Shown one piece after another: positions 22,101 to 29,870 of a stretch of DNA of 64,000 nucleotides. The stretch is from Symsagittifera roscoffensis. Lineage: Eukaryota; Xenacoelomorpha; Acoela; Convolutidae. How positions within the stretch are numbered: the stretch's first letter is position 1; every line of letters begins with the position of its first letter. The translations under genes were made by a program, and so were the position numbers. The stretch spans positions 26,469,649 to 26,533,648 of the forward strand of contig NC_087063.1 of the NCBI RefSeq assembly GCF_963678635.1, read 5' to 3'. The notes under the pieces were generated by a model. The model made no database searches. It had not been told where the DNA came from and saw only the letters and a program-made list of their open reading frames with translations.

Positions 22101-24530
22101 ATTTATCGCAGACATGAATAATCAACTCGTGATCTTAAATGTCCTACAGGTTCGTGGAATGAGAACTCGTTACGACCATTGGAGGTTCACAAGGACACTC
22201 CGAATCCGTTTGTTAACAGAAGAATCATGACCAGAATCAGTACTCCTTTCCATGCTAAGGAATCATCAACGAGTAGTACAGATTTAGATAACTACTGGTG
22301 AGTAATAAAAAACTCTTTAATTTTACTCGCTTGCTAGCAGTTCAATTGCATGACTCAAAACCTTGGCCAAGTAAGAAAGAATTTCATAAAACTTTCAATC
22401 GTTTTTTCATCATAAAAAGTACTCAATAATTGCCTCATTTTGATTGCATAAATTTTGGTACATGATTTAACAGTGGCACCAGCGGACATGGTGATGATGC
22501 TTTCAACATCACTGCAAAATCCTCGCCCAAAAAAGCAGACCTCAACGCAGCTTCCAGTTCCGGAGATCATGCATCTCCAACAGGCGAAGAGGACTCCAGC
22601 TTAGCGTCAAGGTCTCATTCCTTCGAGAGTAACGAGCTAAAAAATGAGCGGAGTGCGCACGAAAGCCTGCCATTGTTCACTCCCACTGGAGGCACCGAGA
22701 GCGAGTTCTTCAAAACCAACTCAACTTTTGAGAGCAGGGTTCGTTAACAAAAAAGTTTTTACTAACCCAGCATCTGCGAGGTTAGGATGTATTCGCTGTA
22801 TTATCACTTCGCCATCAATCAGCGAGACTAGAAACAAATTCCATCTCTTTGAGACATTCATGGTGTGAAATCACTCGATATCAACTACGGGACAACAAAT
22901 ACAAGAGTTCCAGGAGCTACCATCGCACTTCACGCTCGTGATTTAAATGTACTACATGACTATCTTTACGATTTAGAAAATTTTGATCAGCTTGTATTTA
23001 GAGTCGTGAGGAGTACTATGTGGGATTTAACCAGGACACCGCCAGGAACTGCGACGATGATTGTTCCTGCGACGATTTCTCTGATGACCAAAGGGAAGGC
23101 TGGATGCCACCGCAGATGAGCAGCATGTCTTGGTCTAGGGTAAGAAACATCCCAAAACTTTCACTTGTTTCCTGTTTAAATAGCTGTTAGCGGAAGCAAA
23201 AAAAATACCTATCAGTAACAAATAGTCATTATCTTTACAGGAACCAGATATCGCCGCATTACAACTGATAGATGTTCCAAAAATAGAAACATGCCAGATA
23301 GACAACAGCTTATGCATTCAAGCTGAGTTTGCAACCCTTTCCTTAACCAGTAACTCCATTGATGGGGCTACACCACGTAACTTTCAAACCACAGAACTGG
23401 TTCAGAAAATTCACAATGAATGCAGATTTCTGAATGTGAAGCAGGAGAAGTGCCTTGTCATAGAGCTGGGATCTTCTACAAAAAAATGTCGACTGGTTGA
23501 ACACGAATCTTATCTATCTTTTGAGTTGCTTTCATATCTCAGTGATATTTACATTGAGCGGCCAATCATTAGAAAGCTACGCCCTAAGAGTCGAAATATG
23601 AGAAGTCCCCAATACTCGAGTGCAGAGTCGCGAAACATTTCCAGGTAAGCAACCAAAAATTTTTGAGCCAAATAATAATTGATAATATTGATACTCGATA
23701 TAGATAATCCCGTAATATTTTCCAAGTGAAATACTTTTAGTCCCAGTGACCAGACATCAAAATCGCGTTTGCCAGTTCCAGTAAATCGTTATCCTTCGTC
23801 AAGCAGTACATGGTCTGCAAAAGGATCGCCAAGACAAATAGGACGAGAATTATCAACGGATAAAACTTTATCGGTTAGCCGACGAGGTCACGGCAAGTGA
23901 GTTGAACAATTACCAATTTGGAAAAAAAATAAAAAGAGAGCCGCCTTATATGCATGTCATTAGTCTATACTAAATCGACACACGCCAAGGTACGCAATGA
24001 AATTTACACCGACTAGCGCTTACTTTAAAGGAACACTTATCTTACTTTGAAATCATGAACTGAAAAATCAATTTTGGGTGTATAAAATCTATCAAACAGT
24101 TTAAAATCTATCAAATAGTCCAAAATCGCATCTCGTATTAACAGTTCTCAATATTACGCTCTCTAAAAATGCACTTTTATCCCGGTGCAACTTAAAACAG
24201 TGCTATAACTTATCTAACATAACTGAAAACCAAATGTTGTTTAGGAATAGTAACAGTAACATTCAAATGTCGCTCAGTACTGAGTTCGAGTCATTTTCAA
24301 TTGAAGGTGAAAGAGAAACGAACAGTCAAGTGTCAAGAAGAAAACGAGAACCTGATTTTGATTTTGGGGAGTATGAGCCTTCGGGAAGCAAAAAAGAGCA
24401 TACCAGAAGTAGCAGCAAGTCCAGCGTAAAAAATGATACGAAATCAAGTAAAGAGGGGAAACACATGAAATTAACGAACACACTCAAGCATTATTCAAGG
24501 CAAAATGTATTTAACAGATTGTATAAATAA
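6653..24530 (+). CDS. Spliced gene for an unrecognised two-pass membrane protein with long low-complexity tail
   Basis: I assign 11 exons: 6653-7131, 16470-16676, 17332-17492, 18147-18284, 21181-22014, 22150-22297, 22474-22738, 23035-23139, 23241-23644, 23741-23896, 24245-24530. Every junction has an AG acceptor and a GT donor (GC at the first), all phases agree, and the sum is 3183 nt, or 1060 residues plus stop. The start at 6653 is the first ATG before two hydrophobic segments (residues about 11-34 and 67-86), followed by a heptad-like helix (about 95-125). A second charged helix is encoded by exon 2. The rest is rich in Ser, Glu, Lys and Arg and probably disordered. Between the membrane spans lies a Tyr/Ser-rich loop. 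The layout suggests a membrane-anchored scaffold or regulator, but I recognise no family. The first junction is the least certain. Confidence 0.7.
7113..7212 (+). repeat. 25-bp tandem repeat carrying splice donors
   Basis: Four units of 25 bp start at 7113, 7138, 7163 and 7188; the last is degenerate. The unit contains CTTTTACTCAGGTTAGTG, so each of the first three copies carries a donor-like CAG|G(T/C)TA at 7131/7132, 7156/7157 and 7181/7182. The repeat spans the end of exon 1. Confidence 0.85.
7336..7557. mobile_element. GGCTCTTTTCC MITE copy in intron 1
   Basis: It begins GGCTCTTTTCCAC plus a C-rich run and ends GGGGAAAAAAGTC, a degenerate mirror of the left end. The interior matches the 6093-6305 copy (TTTGTTCTTCATAC... 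block). Probably older than the 5254 copy because the ends have diverged. Confidence 0.5.
8272..8483. mobile_element. GGCTCTTTC MITE copy, inverted interior
   Basis: It begins GGCTCTTTCTCAC and ends GTGGAAAAGAGCC. The interior is the reverse complement of that in the 6093 copy (GATCTGTTCACAATAG... and the ATTACGACAACG block). The 8-bp flanks are only partly alike, so the insertion is old. Confidence 0.55.
8484..9240. other. Intron 1 sequence, mostly featureless
   Basis: AT-rich intron. The only item I see is a short hairpin (GCGAAGTTAAACTTC) at 9022-9044 that belongs to a small dispersed hairpin family. Confidence 0.4.
9022..9044. repeat. Short hairpin repeat (GCGAAG family)
   Basis: AAGGCGAAGTTAAACTTCACATG: the arms GAAGTT and AACTTC pair around one base. 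It shares its flanks with the hairpin at 24681 (CAAAGGCGAAGTT...CACATG), so the two are copies of one sequence, not chance palindromes. Confidence 0.5.
9241..9310 (-). repeat. tRNA-like repeat
   Basis: On the minus strand TAGCGTAGAGGTA fits the A box, and GGGTTCGAACCTGGG forms a T-arm with a B box. GGATCTG near the 5' side pairs well with CAGGATC at the 3' side like an acceptor stem. The anticodon arm does not fold, so it is probably a decayed tRNA or a tRNA-derived SINE head. Confidence 0.5.
9311..10200. other. Intron 1 sequence, nothing recognised
   Basis: AT-rich. The longest frame (minus, 9539-9835) is Phe/Leu-rich low-complexity sequence without splice support. Confidence 0.4.
10201..10345 (+). 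mobile_element. Fragment related to the GGCTCTT MITE family
   Basis: GGCTTTTCTCCCAC followed further on by TTTTCATAATGCAGTGCAATTTC and TTGTTCTTC resembles the interior order of the 6093 copy. No right end is visible. Confidence 0.3.
10422..10495 (-). repeat. tRNA-like repeat
   Basis: Minus strand: TAGTCTAGAGGTGA resembles an A box and GGATCAATCCCCG a T-arm. CTTCTGTGACTACGAAG can form an anticodon-like stem with a 7-nt loop. The pairing of the outer stem is poor; read as tRNA-derived. Confidence 0.4.
10496..11930. other. Intron 1 sequence, one weak tRNA-like patch
   Basis: Mostly AT-rich. Around 11080-11137 on the plus strand TGGTTAGTGGCAAGG and GGCTCGATGC mimic A and B boxes, but the fit is weaker than for the other tRNA-like repeats. 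Nothing else is recognised. Confidence 0.3.
11935..12800 (-). mobile_element. LINE (non-LTR retrotransposon) reverse-transcriptase remnant
   Basis: Reading the minus strand, about 12586-12400 encodes a stretch like the RT fingers (DHQLYFCCKQSTVEAMTELFDF), then a TTLDCSK motif like the LDxSKAFD palm motif. Near 12300 comes EVPQGSVLG, the RT block with PQGSVLGPLLF in Jockey/I-like LINEs. Around 12130-12010 is NPDKAVVLGQKP and KYLGLYLGDKLSF, matching the RT C-terminal side. These are broken across frames with internal stops, so the copy is dead. It sits antisense in intron 1 of the host gene. No 5' ORF, endonuclease or poly-A tail was found, so it is a truncated fragment. Confidence 0.75.
12801..13712. 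other. Intron 1 sequence, nothing recognised
   Basis: AT-rich with A and T runs. Lies just beyond the stop codon of the antisense gene ending at 13713, so it may contain that gene's 3' UTR. Confidence 0.35.
13713..14160 (-). CDS. Last two exons of an antisense gene nested in intron 1
   Basis: On the minus strand an acceptor (TTTTTCATTGCAG) at 14163-14161 precedes an exon at 14160-14049 encoding 37 residues plus one base. The sequence is helix-forming (contains DKLIGIVNELTSIGNAFREMW), and the exon ends at a donor CAG|GTCTGT. A 223-nt intron follows. A second acceptor (TTGCTTGCAG) opens an exon at 13825-13713 that is in phase and adds a Lys/Gln-rich tail ending in TAG. Two independent splice-bounded pieces with matching phase argue for a real small gene transcribed opposite to its host. 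I do not recognise the protein; an amphipathic-helix or coiled-coil role is all I would infer. The upstream exon(s) and start are not resolved. Confidence 0.5.
14161..16469. other. Rest of intron 1, possible upstream antisense exons
   Basis: Mostly AT-rich. A minus-strand frame at 15290-15121 ends in a Lys/Leu-rich helix (DQKKLAIELKNLIANSL) and has coding-like composition. A minus-strand stretch near 14800-14770 ends at a GTAAGA donor in the phase needed by the 14160 exon. Neither can be tied firmly to the antisense gene. Confidence 0.25.
14636..14705. repeat. 35-bp tandem duplication
   Basis: AACATTAAGGATAG(A/G)CAAAGC followed by AAACAATCGC occurs twice in direct order, starting at 14636 and 14671, with a couple of differences. 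Confidence 0.8.
16470..16676 (+). CDS. Exon 2: charged coiled-coil segment
   Basis: Acceptor CAATTTCAG, donor AACAG|GTGATA. Encodes a basic linker and a strongly helical stretch (ELFQRKLRELEQN...RAEFENLRREL). It starts in phase 2 and ends in phase 2; composition is clearly richer in GC than its surroundings. Confidence 0.75.
16677..17331. other. Intron 2
   Basis: AT-rich intron of 655 bp; no repeat recognised. Confidence 0.6.
17332..17492 (+). CDS. Exon 3: basic/Gln-rich exon
   Basis: Acceptor TATTTCTCAG, donor CAAGAAG|GTCGGG. Reads SKLEDRERGRLGPANEGGLN... with a short Gln run (four CAG codons) and is open only in the phase that links exon 2 to exon 4. Lies in a GC-rich island, which is what exposes it. 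Confidence 0.7.
17723..17740. repeat. Short hairpin repeat (GCGAAG family)
   Basis: GCGAAGCTGGAGTTTCGC: the arms GCGAA and TTCGC pair. Same core as the hairpins at 9022, 18341 and 24681. Sits in intron 3. Confidence 0.4.
18147..18284 (+). CDS. Exon 4
   Basis: Acceptor AATTATTTCAG, donor CAATG|GTAAGC. Reads ASPYNRPLVMAETTSVLTSH... in phase 1 at both ends, Ser/Thr-rich. Confidence 0.7.
18341..18360. repeat. Short hairpin repeat (GCGAAG family)
   Basis: AGAAGCGAAGTGGAGCTTCT: the arms AGAAGC and GCTTCT pair perfectly around eight bases. Confidence 0.45.
20182..20256 (-). repeat. tRNA-like repeat with good T-arm
   Basis: Minus strand: TGGGCTAGAGGTAAAGC is a good A box/D-arm. GGGATTCGAGTCCC is a perfect T-arm with B box. 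The loop TTCGGAA sits where the anticodon loop should be (anticodon CGG), but its stem pairs poorly and the acceptor stem is imperfect. Best read as tRNA-derived; a divergent tRNA-Pro gene is a less likely alternative. Confidence 0.5.
20320..20555 (-). repeat. Pair of related tRNA-like patches
   Basis: Minus-strand segments near 20375-20320 and 20545-20496 share GCGAGAGC followed by GTGTA and, after about 20 nt, TATAGGGAACTAGAC / TTGGGTATGAGAC with a T-run and CCC. Two copies of one sequence about 170 bp apart suggest a short dispersed repeat with a tRNA-like head. Confidence 0.3.
21181..22014 (+). CDS. Exon 5: long acidic Ser/Glu-rich exon with internal duplication
   Basis: Acceptor GCTAATTTCAG, donor AAAACAG|GTGATT; 834 nt, phase 1 at both ends. 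The N-terminal part is helical (FRKRNETRRQIDVCLNQLDE). An internal repeat of about 28 residues follows: ESQRSEDFFERDKDDSYS and ASQRSRNFFETQKDESYS. The rest is Glu/Ser/Thr-rich and probably disordered. Confidence 0.8.
22150..22297 (+). CDS. Exon 6
   Basis: Acceptor GTCCTACAG, donor CTG|GTGAGT. Reads SWNENSLRPLEVHKDTPNPF... and ends Ser/Thr-rich. Phase 1 in, phase 2 out. Confidence 0.8.
22474..22738 (+). CDS. Exon 7
   Basis: Acceptor GATTTAACAG, donor AGCAGG|GTTCGT. Reads GTSGHGDDAFNITAKSSPKK... and is Ser/Glu-rich. Phase 2 in, phase 0 out. Confidence 0.75.
23035..23139 (+). CDS. Exon 8: Cys/Asp-rich 35 residues
   Basis: Acceptor GATTTAACCAG, donor CTAGG|GTAAGA; exactly 35 codons, phase 0 both ends. 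Reads DTARNCDDDCSCDDFSDDQ..., an acidic run with three Cys. Confidence 0.75.
23241..23644 (+). CDS. Exon 9: best-ordered part of the C-terminal half
   Basis: Acceptor ATCTTTACAG, donor CCAG|GTAAGC; 404 nt. Contains mixed hydrophobic/polar sequence (for example CLVIELGSSTKKCRLVEHES and SFELLSYLSDIYIERPIIRK), unlike the disordered flanks, so it may encode a small folded domain that I cannot name. Confidence 0.8.
23741..23896 (+). CDS. Exon 10: basic Ser-rich
   Basis: Acceptor AATACTTTTAG, donor GGCAA|GTGAGT. Reads PSDQTSKSRLPVPVNRYPSS... and is likely disordered. Confidence 0.75.
24245..24530 (+). CDS. Exon 11: C-terminal exon
   Basis: Acceptor TGTTGTTTAG; runs to TAA at 24528-24530. Begins NSNSNIQMSLSTEFESF and ends in a Lys/Ser-rich tail. 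An AATAAA at 24759-24764 could be the polyadenylation signal. Confidence 0.8.
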
Positions 24531-26758
24531 CAAACGCTATAAATAGAATAATTTCTAATTGGTTTTTCCAGTATTCATATCCAATTCGCTTTAACCATAG
24601 GAACAGAAAGATCACTTTACATGGAGGCGCAGTTGCACTTTGCAAAACACAAACAGGCAAACCTAACAATCTTGCACAAAGGCGAAGTTGAGCTTCGCAC
24701 ATGTGATACAAAACAAACAGAAGAAAGACAGAAAAAAATGTTTTAAAAAAATTAGGTGAAATAAAATGTTCGTATAAACCGGTAAAATTTTACAGAGGCG
24801 CCAGGTAACGGTGAAGGTAGCTTTTGATCGCATACTGAAAGGGTAATTTAAAAAATTGGACTTTGTCCAAAACCTTAACTGTTTCTCAACTAAATTAGGT
24901 GGAGTGAAAAACTTAGAAACTGGAATCTGTCCAAACACTAACAAATTACTATCAAAAAAATAAGGAATCGCTGCGTCAGTTCGAAAATTTTTTGCGACCG
25001 GTTCTTTCGATTGAACCCTTCATCTCAGATTTGAAATAGTTTCCAAATTAATGTAGTCGTTAAGTCGGATGAAGAATCGAAAAAATGTCGAAAAAACTGG
25101 ATCTATCAAAATGAATATGGCTAACTTTGAAACAAACATGCCAAGACAACAAAGTGTGAAATTAGAGAACTCGTAGAGAAACAACTAAGAGAAGTCGAGA
25201 AAACAATTCTTTTATGACCAAAGTTTTGCAATTTTTTGAATTTCGACAATAAAATTTGAGGATTGAAATTCAGAGTTTTTCAGGATACAGCGATAAAAAA
25301 ATTTGCGCTAGGAGGTTGCTATCATAACGAGCTCAGTTAAAACAACAATTTTGAAGCAACCCTTCAAATGCGCCCGTGGATAAAGACAGAGACATAAATT
25401 TTGGAAAAAGAAGGAAATGGAAAGTCCAAATCCGAGATTTTTTAGCTAAACATTTGTTTCTTAAAACAATTTTATTCCATTTTTTTCCTTAATCAAGTAC
25501 TATACAGAACTTATAAAGTTAGCAAAAAAAGCCGATTTAGCAAACGGGTTTTTGCTAATTTCACAAAGAATACGATGTGACATTCGACCAGAATGGACCA
25601 AAATGCAGATTCAGCAGATTCGAGTTTTTAGCAGCGAACCTTCCAAATTGGCGATTTTGAAGGAATAAGAGCGTTATTTGAACGATTGGACTAATCGTGA
25701 AGGCTGAAGGATGGGGAAATTCCTAAATTTTAAAAATTCGATTTGATGACGTAACAATTCTAGGAAACGTCAGAAACGGCCATTTTGGCAGAAAACCGGA
25801 AGAAAACACAACAAAATTAGTTGCGATAGCGTTAACAACAAAAATTGTGATTGAGAAACAACAACAAATTGCAGAAGTAGCAGAGACCGCTCCGAGTTGC
25901 AACTATTGTGCCGCTACAATAGTTGAAAGGCCGTTGCGAACAACGGTGAAGGGTGGAAGACAACCTTCCGGAAGGAAGATAAGAGCCTTATTTCCCCAGA
26001 TTCAGGAATCCGGAGGGGTCTCGGGACTGGAACTTTTATTACCTTACATAAATTTTTAGCTTCCCTGTCATGTCCTGAGTTGAATTTAATTAACATCTGA
26101 ATTCATTTTGCTAGGATGAGAAGCTAGGAGTTGGGGGAAAGGGTTGATCCATCTTCGATGGAGATGATGATTTTTATCTACTGAACAAAAAGAATAATAA
26201 TTCAATAAATAGTAGTAGCCCTGATTTTAGGAGTGACCTCGTGGTCTGGGGATACTGAGAACCAGCCATGAGCTCACTATTTCTGCATGTAATCTAGTTG
26301 ATTTGGGTGTTTTGACCGAAGCCGAAAGCAGTAACGTTTTTTGTCGACCCGATGTTAGAAAGACCACCGAAAGTACTGGCTTGGTAGAGACGGTTAAAAG
26401 CATGTAAAGCTCTGTTTAGACGTTGGCCAGTCGTCTTAGGACTTAGTTTTTTTTCCGTCGATACGTATCTTCCGGGCAAATGTTACACGAAAGTGATTTT
26501 TTTTTTTTAGGATTTGTCAGTTTGGAGGGTCCAAACTTAACGAACCCTCTGAGCGGAAGAAAAATTTTTAAAACTCTAAAAATCTGATTTAAATTTTAAA
26601 TATTTCCAATCAGAGGTTGCCTTGAGCTACTTAACAGAACAGCTCGGGCAACTGCAGAACGAATAGAAGAAATCCTCGGTGAGTGCGATAGCAAAAAGAC
26701 ACCCACTTGAGAAGACTTATAATCTGGGCTTCGTTCATTCCGAGTATTCCAATCGCCT
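24531..26758. other. Intergenic stretch between host gene and retroelement cluster
   Basis: AT-rich to about 25.8 kb with a hairpin repeat at 24681. A GC-richer patch at 25847-26059 contains an open frame (VERPLRTTVKGGRQPSGRK...) with no recognisable domain or splice support. Nothing else is supported. Confidence 0.4.
24681..24700. repeat. Short hairpin repeat (GCGAAG family), perfect copy
   Basis: GGCGAAGTTGAGCTTCGCAC: GCGAAG and CTTCGC pair perfectly around TTGAG. The flanks ACAAAG...ACATG match the copy at 9022. Confidence 0.6.
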
Positions 26759-26893
26759 AGTAACAGTCGCCTACTTAAGTCACAAATGAGGAGCAATCAG
26801 TTTTATTTGCTTTTTATTTGACAGTGGAACTTTGATCCATTTCAGATGGATCAATCTAAAACTCTCCCTACCTCAACATAACAATTATAAAAC
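26759..26893 (-). mobile_element. Degraded LTR fragment in reverse orientation
   Basis: TAACAGTCGCCTACTTAAGTCACAAATGAG and then ACAGTGGAACTTTGATCCATTTCAGATGG...CTCAACATAACAATTATAAAAC match, in reverse, parts of the 26894-27845 LTR, which starts at the very next base. Confidence 0.6.
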
Positions 26894-27845
26894 TGTAACA
26901 GTCGCCTACTTCGGTCACATATGAGTCTTAAGAAAAATAGGCCCTATAATCATTGGCTCAAGAGTCTGTGCCAGTCGGTCATATTGGGAAGTTTGACCTT
27001 GAGGAACGCGAAATACATGGTTTTGGAAGGAAATTTGATTTTTCAAAAATTCGAATGGAGCCTGTCATGCTCAGTTTTCTCGCGACAACTGAAAACATAA
27101 TATATAAAATCAGAACAACCAAATTGACAATTGTGGAAAGTGACAGAAAAACATCGGGAAATTGCTATTCGCAATTTTCAAGATAATAATAAAAACCACG
27201 AGAGTAGAGCTGTCCTATCTTGATATAGGAGACAGTGATTACAAAAGAAGATCTGAATCTATCTGAACCAGAGTGAGCCTTCGGTGGAAAGGTGGACAAC
27301 CGAAGTGTCCCAATGGTCCAGAACCAAAACTCCATTCTTGAGATAAAACTTGCTCGATTAGAACTTATTGAATCAAACTTAATTCCCCGATCGTTCTCAA
27401 GTTGCTTACTAATTTAGTTACCTCTAGTTCTCGAGTGTGCTGCTATGTAAGTACCTAATTTAATTTTCCCGAGTGTGTTTTATGATTGTTATGTTGAGGT
27501 AAGGCGAGTTTTAGGTTGATCCATCTGAAATGGATCAAAGTTCCACTGTCTAATAAAAAGTAACTTAACGGATTGTCCCGAATCTGTTTTTAACGGCGTT
27601 CGTGTATTTTGGGTAACTCGAGACCTAAGTATGGGGACGTTCTTATTTTCTAGAGTGGGGAGATGTTTTGGTAGTGGCCTTTAAGCTGTAAGGGGTTCTA
27701 GTCTCATGTCGCAAGTGAACCGATTTGGATCCGACCGTTTTGAGGTAGAAAAACACAAGAGATAGTGTCCCTGACTCTTGAGCCAATGGTTATAGGGCCT
27801 ATTTTTCTTAAGCCTCATATGTGACCGAAGTAGGCGACTGTTACA
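26894..27845 (+). mobile_element. LTR of Ty3/gypsy-type element, with extended inverted ends
   Basis: The unit starts TGTAACAGTCGCC and ends GGCGACTGTTACA, the TG...CA pattern of LTRs. Unusually, the mirror symmetry extends about 70 bp into each end. The same sequence recurs at 49991, 50808, 56305 and 57122. It is followed by a primer-binding-site-like sequence and then the leader and gag region, so it is placed as a 5' LTR. The inner part begins TGTGCCAGTCGG at 26967. Confidence 0.7.
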
Positions 27846-27856
27846 TAGTGTTTTTA

Positions 27857-27869
27857 TGGCGCTCCTGGG
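27857..27869 (+). promoter_or_regulatory. Possible primer-binding site
   Basis: TGGCGCTCCTGGG begins 11 nt after the LTR end. TGG at the start complements a tRNA 3' CCA, as expected for a primer-binding site. The matching tRNA is not identified. Confidence 0.4.
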
Positions 27870-28351
27870 TGTTTTTACGACATCATGACTACGGAGTTGA
27901 ACCCACTTGACACAGCTCCGGGCTGCATGCCCATTCTAGAGTACCAGTGGTACGGTTCAGCGGGAACGTGTAAACCTTCCGGTTGTACCTTGATAGCTTT
28001 TTAAGAAAACTTGAGAAAACTTCCTGGTACGCTCTCCGAACGAGGCTTAGCTAACCGAATAAGCGGGGGGGGGGGGGGTAACTAGGGGGACAAAAACACA
28101 AGCAAAAAGACAAAAAGTGAAACAAAAACAAAAAAAAAAGTATAGAAAAAGGAACAAAAACGATAAAACAAAAATGACAGTGACTTTGATACCAGATTAG
28201 TTGGATCAAACCTTTATATTAATTAAATAGTATACCCATACTGTTTTATAAGACCGATAGTTTCTATCAATCTAGCAATCTAAACCAGTGACTTCAATAA
28301 GGTGCCCAAGTGGGGGGCGTTGTTAAGGGTTTTCAGATAGCTTGCAACCTA

Positions 28352-28550
28352 GACGGACCACTAGGAGACTTGACTGGAAGAGGTGACCAGCCGAGTGGGA
28401 AAGTGGTTCACAAGGACAGAGCCGGACCACTAGGAGACTTGACCCGAAGAGGTGACCAGCCGAGTGGGAAAGTGGTCCACAAGGACTGAGCTGAACCGCT
28501 AGGAGACTTGACTGGAAGAGGTGACCAGCCAAGTGGGAAGGAGGTGCTGG
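28352..28550 (+). repeat. 69-bp tandem repeat, about three units
   Basis: The block with GGACCACTAGGAGACTTGAC...GAGGTGACCAGCCGAGTGGG recurs with a 69-bp step (GGAGACTTGA at 28364, 28433 and 28502). The unit length is a multiple of three, so open frames run through it, but the sequence lies in the leader. Confidence 0.85.
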
Positions 28551-29446
28551 TGTCAAGTGCAGTGCACGTCAAGGGGACAACCAGCACGGGACCGCAACAA
28601 CAAAAGGAGGACGCACAGGGGTGTTCTCGAGTTGGACAAACTGGTATCGTTAAAATCCACATTACATTATAGGAAATAAGGGTAAAATTGGATAAGCGGA
28701 GCCCCATTGTTTTGAGGAAGTTTTTACACAAGCTGGCCTGGAAACAGGTCTACGGTTTTCCCTCGAGAGGTTTAGCACCCGGCGCTTAAGGGATTTCTCG
28801 GCTTAAGAGGGGGGCTAAAGAGGGGGGAGGTTAGAAGGGGGGCTGGTTAGGTTAGAGGTTGGCGGTTGTAAATTGTAAAAAGGGAGGAAATTAGAGTAAC
28901 TAATTAATCGACATCGTTGATTTAGTTACATTAGAATCTTACACGCGTCAATTATAAGAAGCGACATCCAAAATAAGATCAAGTTAAGGTTGATACCACG
29001 GTCGGATCAGGTGGGGGGCACGGAAGCGGACCCGGATAGAAAATACCCCATAAGATCGTTAGCAGGGGGGACGAAAACGCGTGGAAATCAGGTACCAGAC
29101 GTTTTTTCGATAAAAGGTTGACATCTGTCACTTTTGAATTTTTGGTGGGTACATCTCTCTGTTTTTTATTTCTTTTTCTGTTTAAATTTTTACGTTTTGG
29201 TGAAAATTTGTTATTGGTTTTTGAACAAATAGGTGAACACAAGATACCTGCGAACAAGTTGGATTTCAACTTGCCTAAAACATCGAAAGGGAGGTAAATA
29301 CAGGAGGTTCAGTATTTGAAGCATTTGGCCATTAAGATAGGGTTTTTGGGAAAATTTTTACAAGAGCTCAAGTGGTGGTACAAGGTACAGTGGTTCAAGA
29401 AGTCCCTACAACGAAGAGGAAGAAATCCTACTGTCCAGACACTTGG

Positions 29447-29870
29447 TGACAAGTCTAGGGACAGTACCAAAGAAGTCTTGGGACAGTGCAGTCTGGGGAC
29501 GGTCTTGGGACAGTGCAGTCTTGGGACGGTCTTGGGACAGTATAGTCTTGGGACAGTCTTGGGACAGTCTTGGGACTGTAGTCATGGGAGAGTAGTCTTG
29601 GGACAGTAGTCTTGGGACAGTAGTCTTGGGACAGTAGTCTTGGGACAGTAGTCTTGGGACAAGGGTCTTGGGACACTAGTCTTGGGACACTAGTCTTGGA
29701 ACAGGGGTCTTGGGACAGAGGTCTTGGGACACTAACAAGAAGTACTGGGACAGTACCGAGTAGTCTTGGGACAGTAGAGAGAAAGCTTGGGACAGTACAA
29801 AGAAGAGTAGGGACAGCGACTGGAAGTCTTGGAACAGTATAAAGAAGGGGGTGACGGTACTAAAGAGTAC
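29447..29870 (+). repeat. Minisatellite with AGTCTTGGGACAGT core
   Basis: More than 20 imperfect repeats of a 14-16 bp unit containing GTCTTGGGACAGTA fill this stretch. Open frames on both strands translate only the repeat. Confidence 0.9.

Noticed and set aside
22739-22770. Possible 32-bp intron (GTTCGT...ACTAACCCAG)
   Set aside because: The acceptor leads to an immediate stop in the required phase, whereas joining 22738 to 23035 keeps the frame.
25847-26059. 70-codon frame in a GC-richer patch
   Set aside because: No splice sites in phase, no recognisable motif, and self-complementary words suggest a repeat remnant.
28323-28731. Minus-strand frames with SHSAGHLFGSSLLVVRL repeats
   Set aside because: Products of the 69-bp tandem array in the leader; no start context, domain or conservation.
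29316-29842. Open frames on both strands reading GQCSLGTVLGQ- and SQDYCPKTT-type repeats
   Set aside because: They translate the AGTCTTGGGACAGT minisatellite; open frames follow from the repeat length, not from coding.
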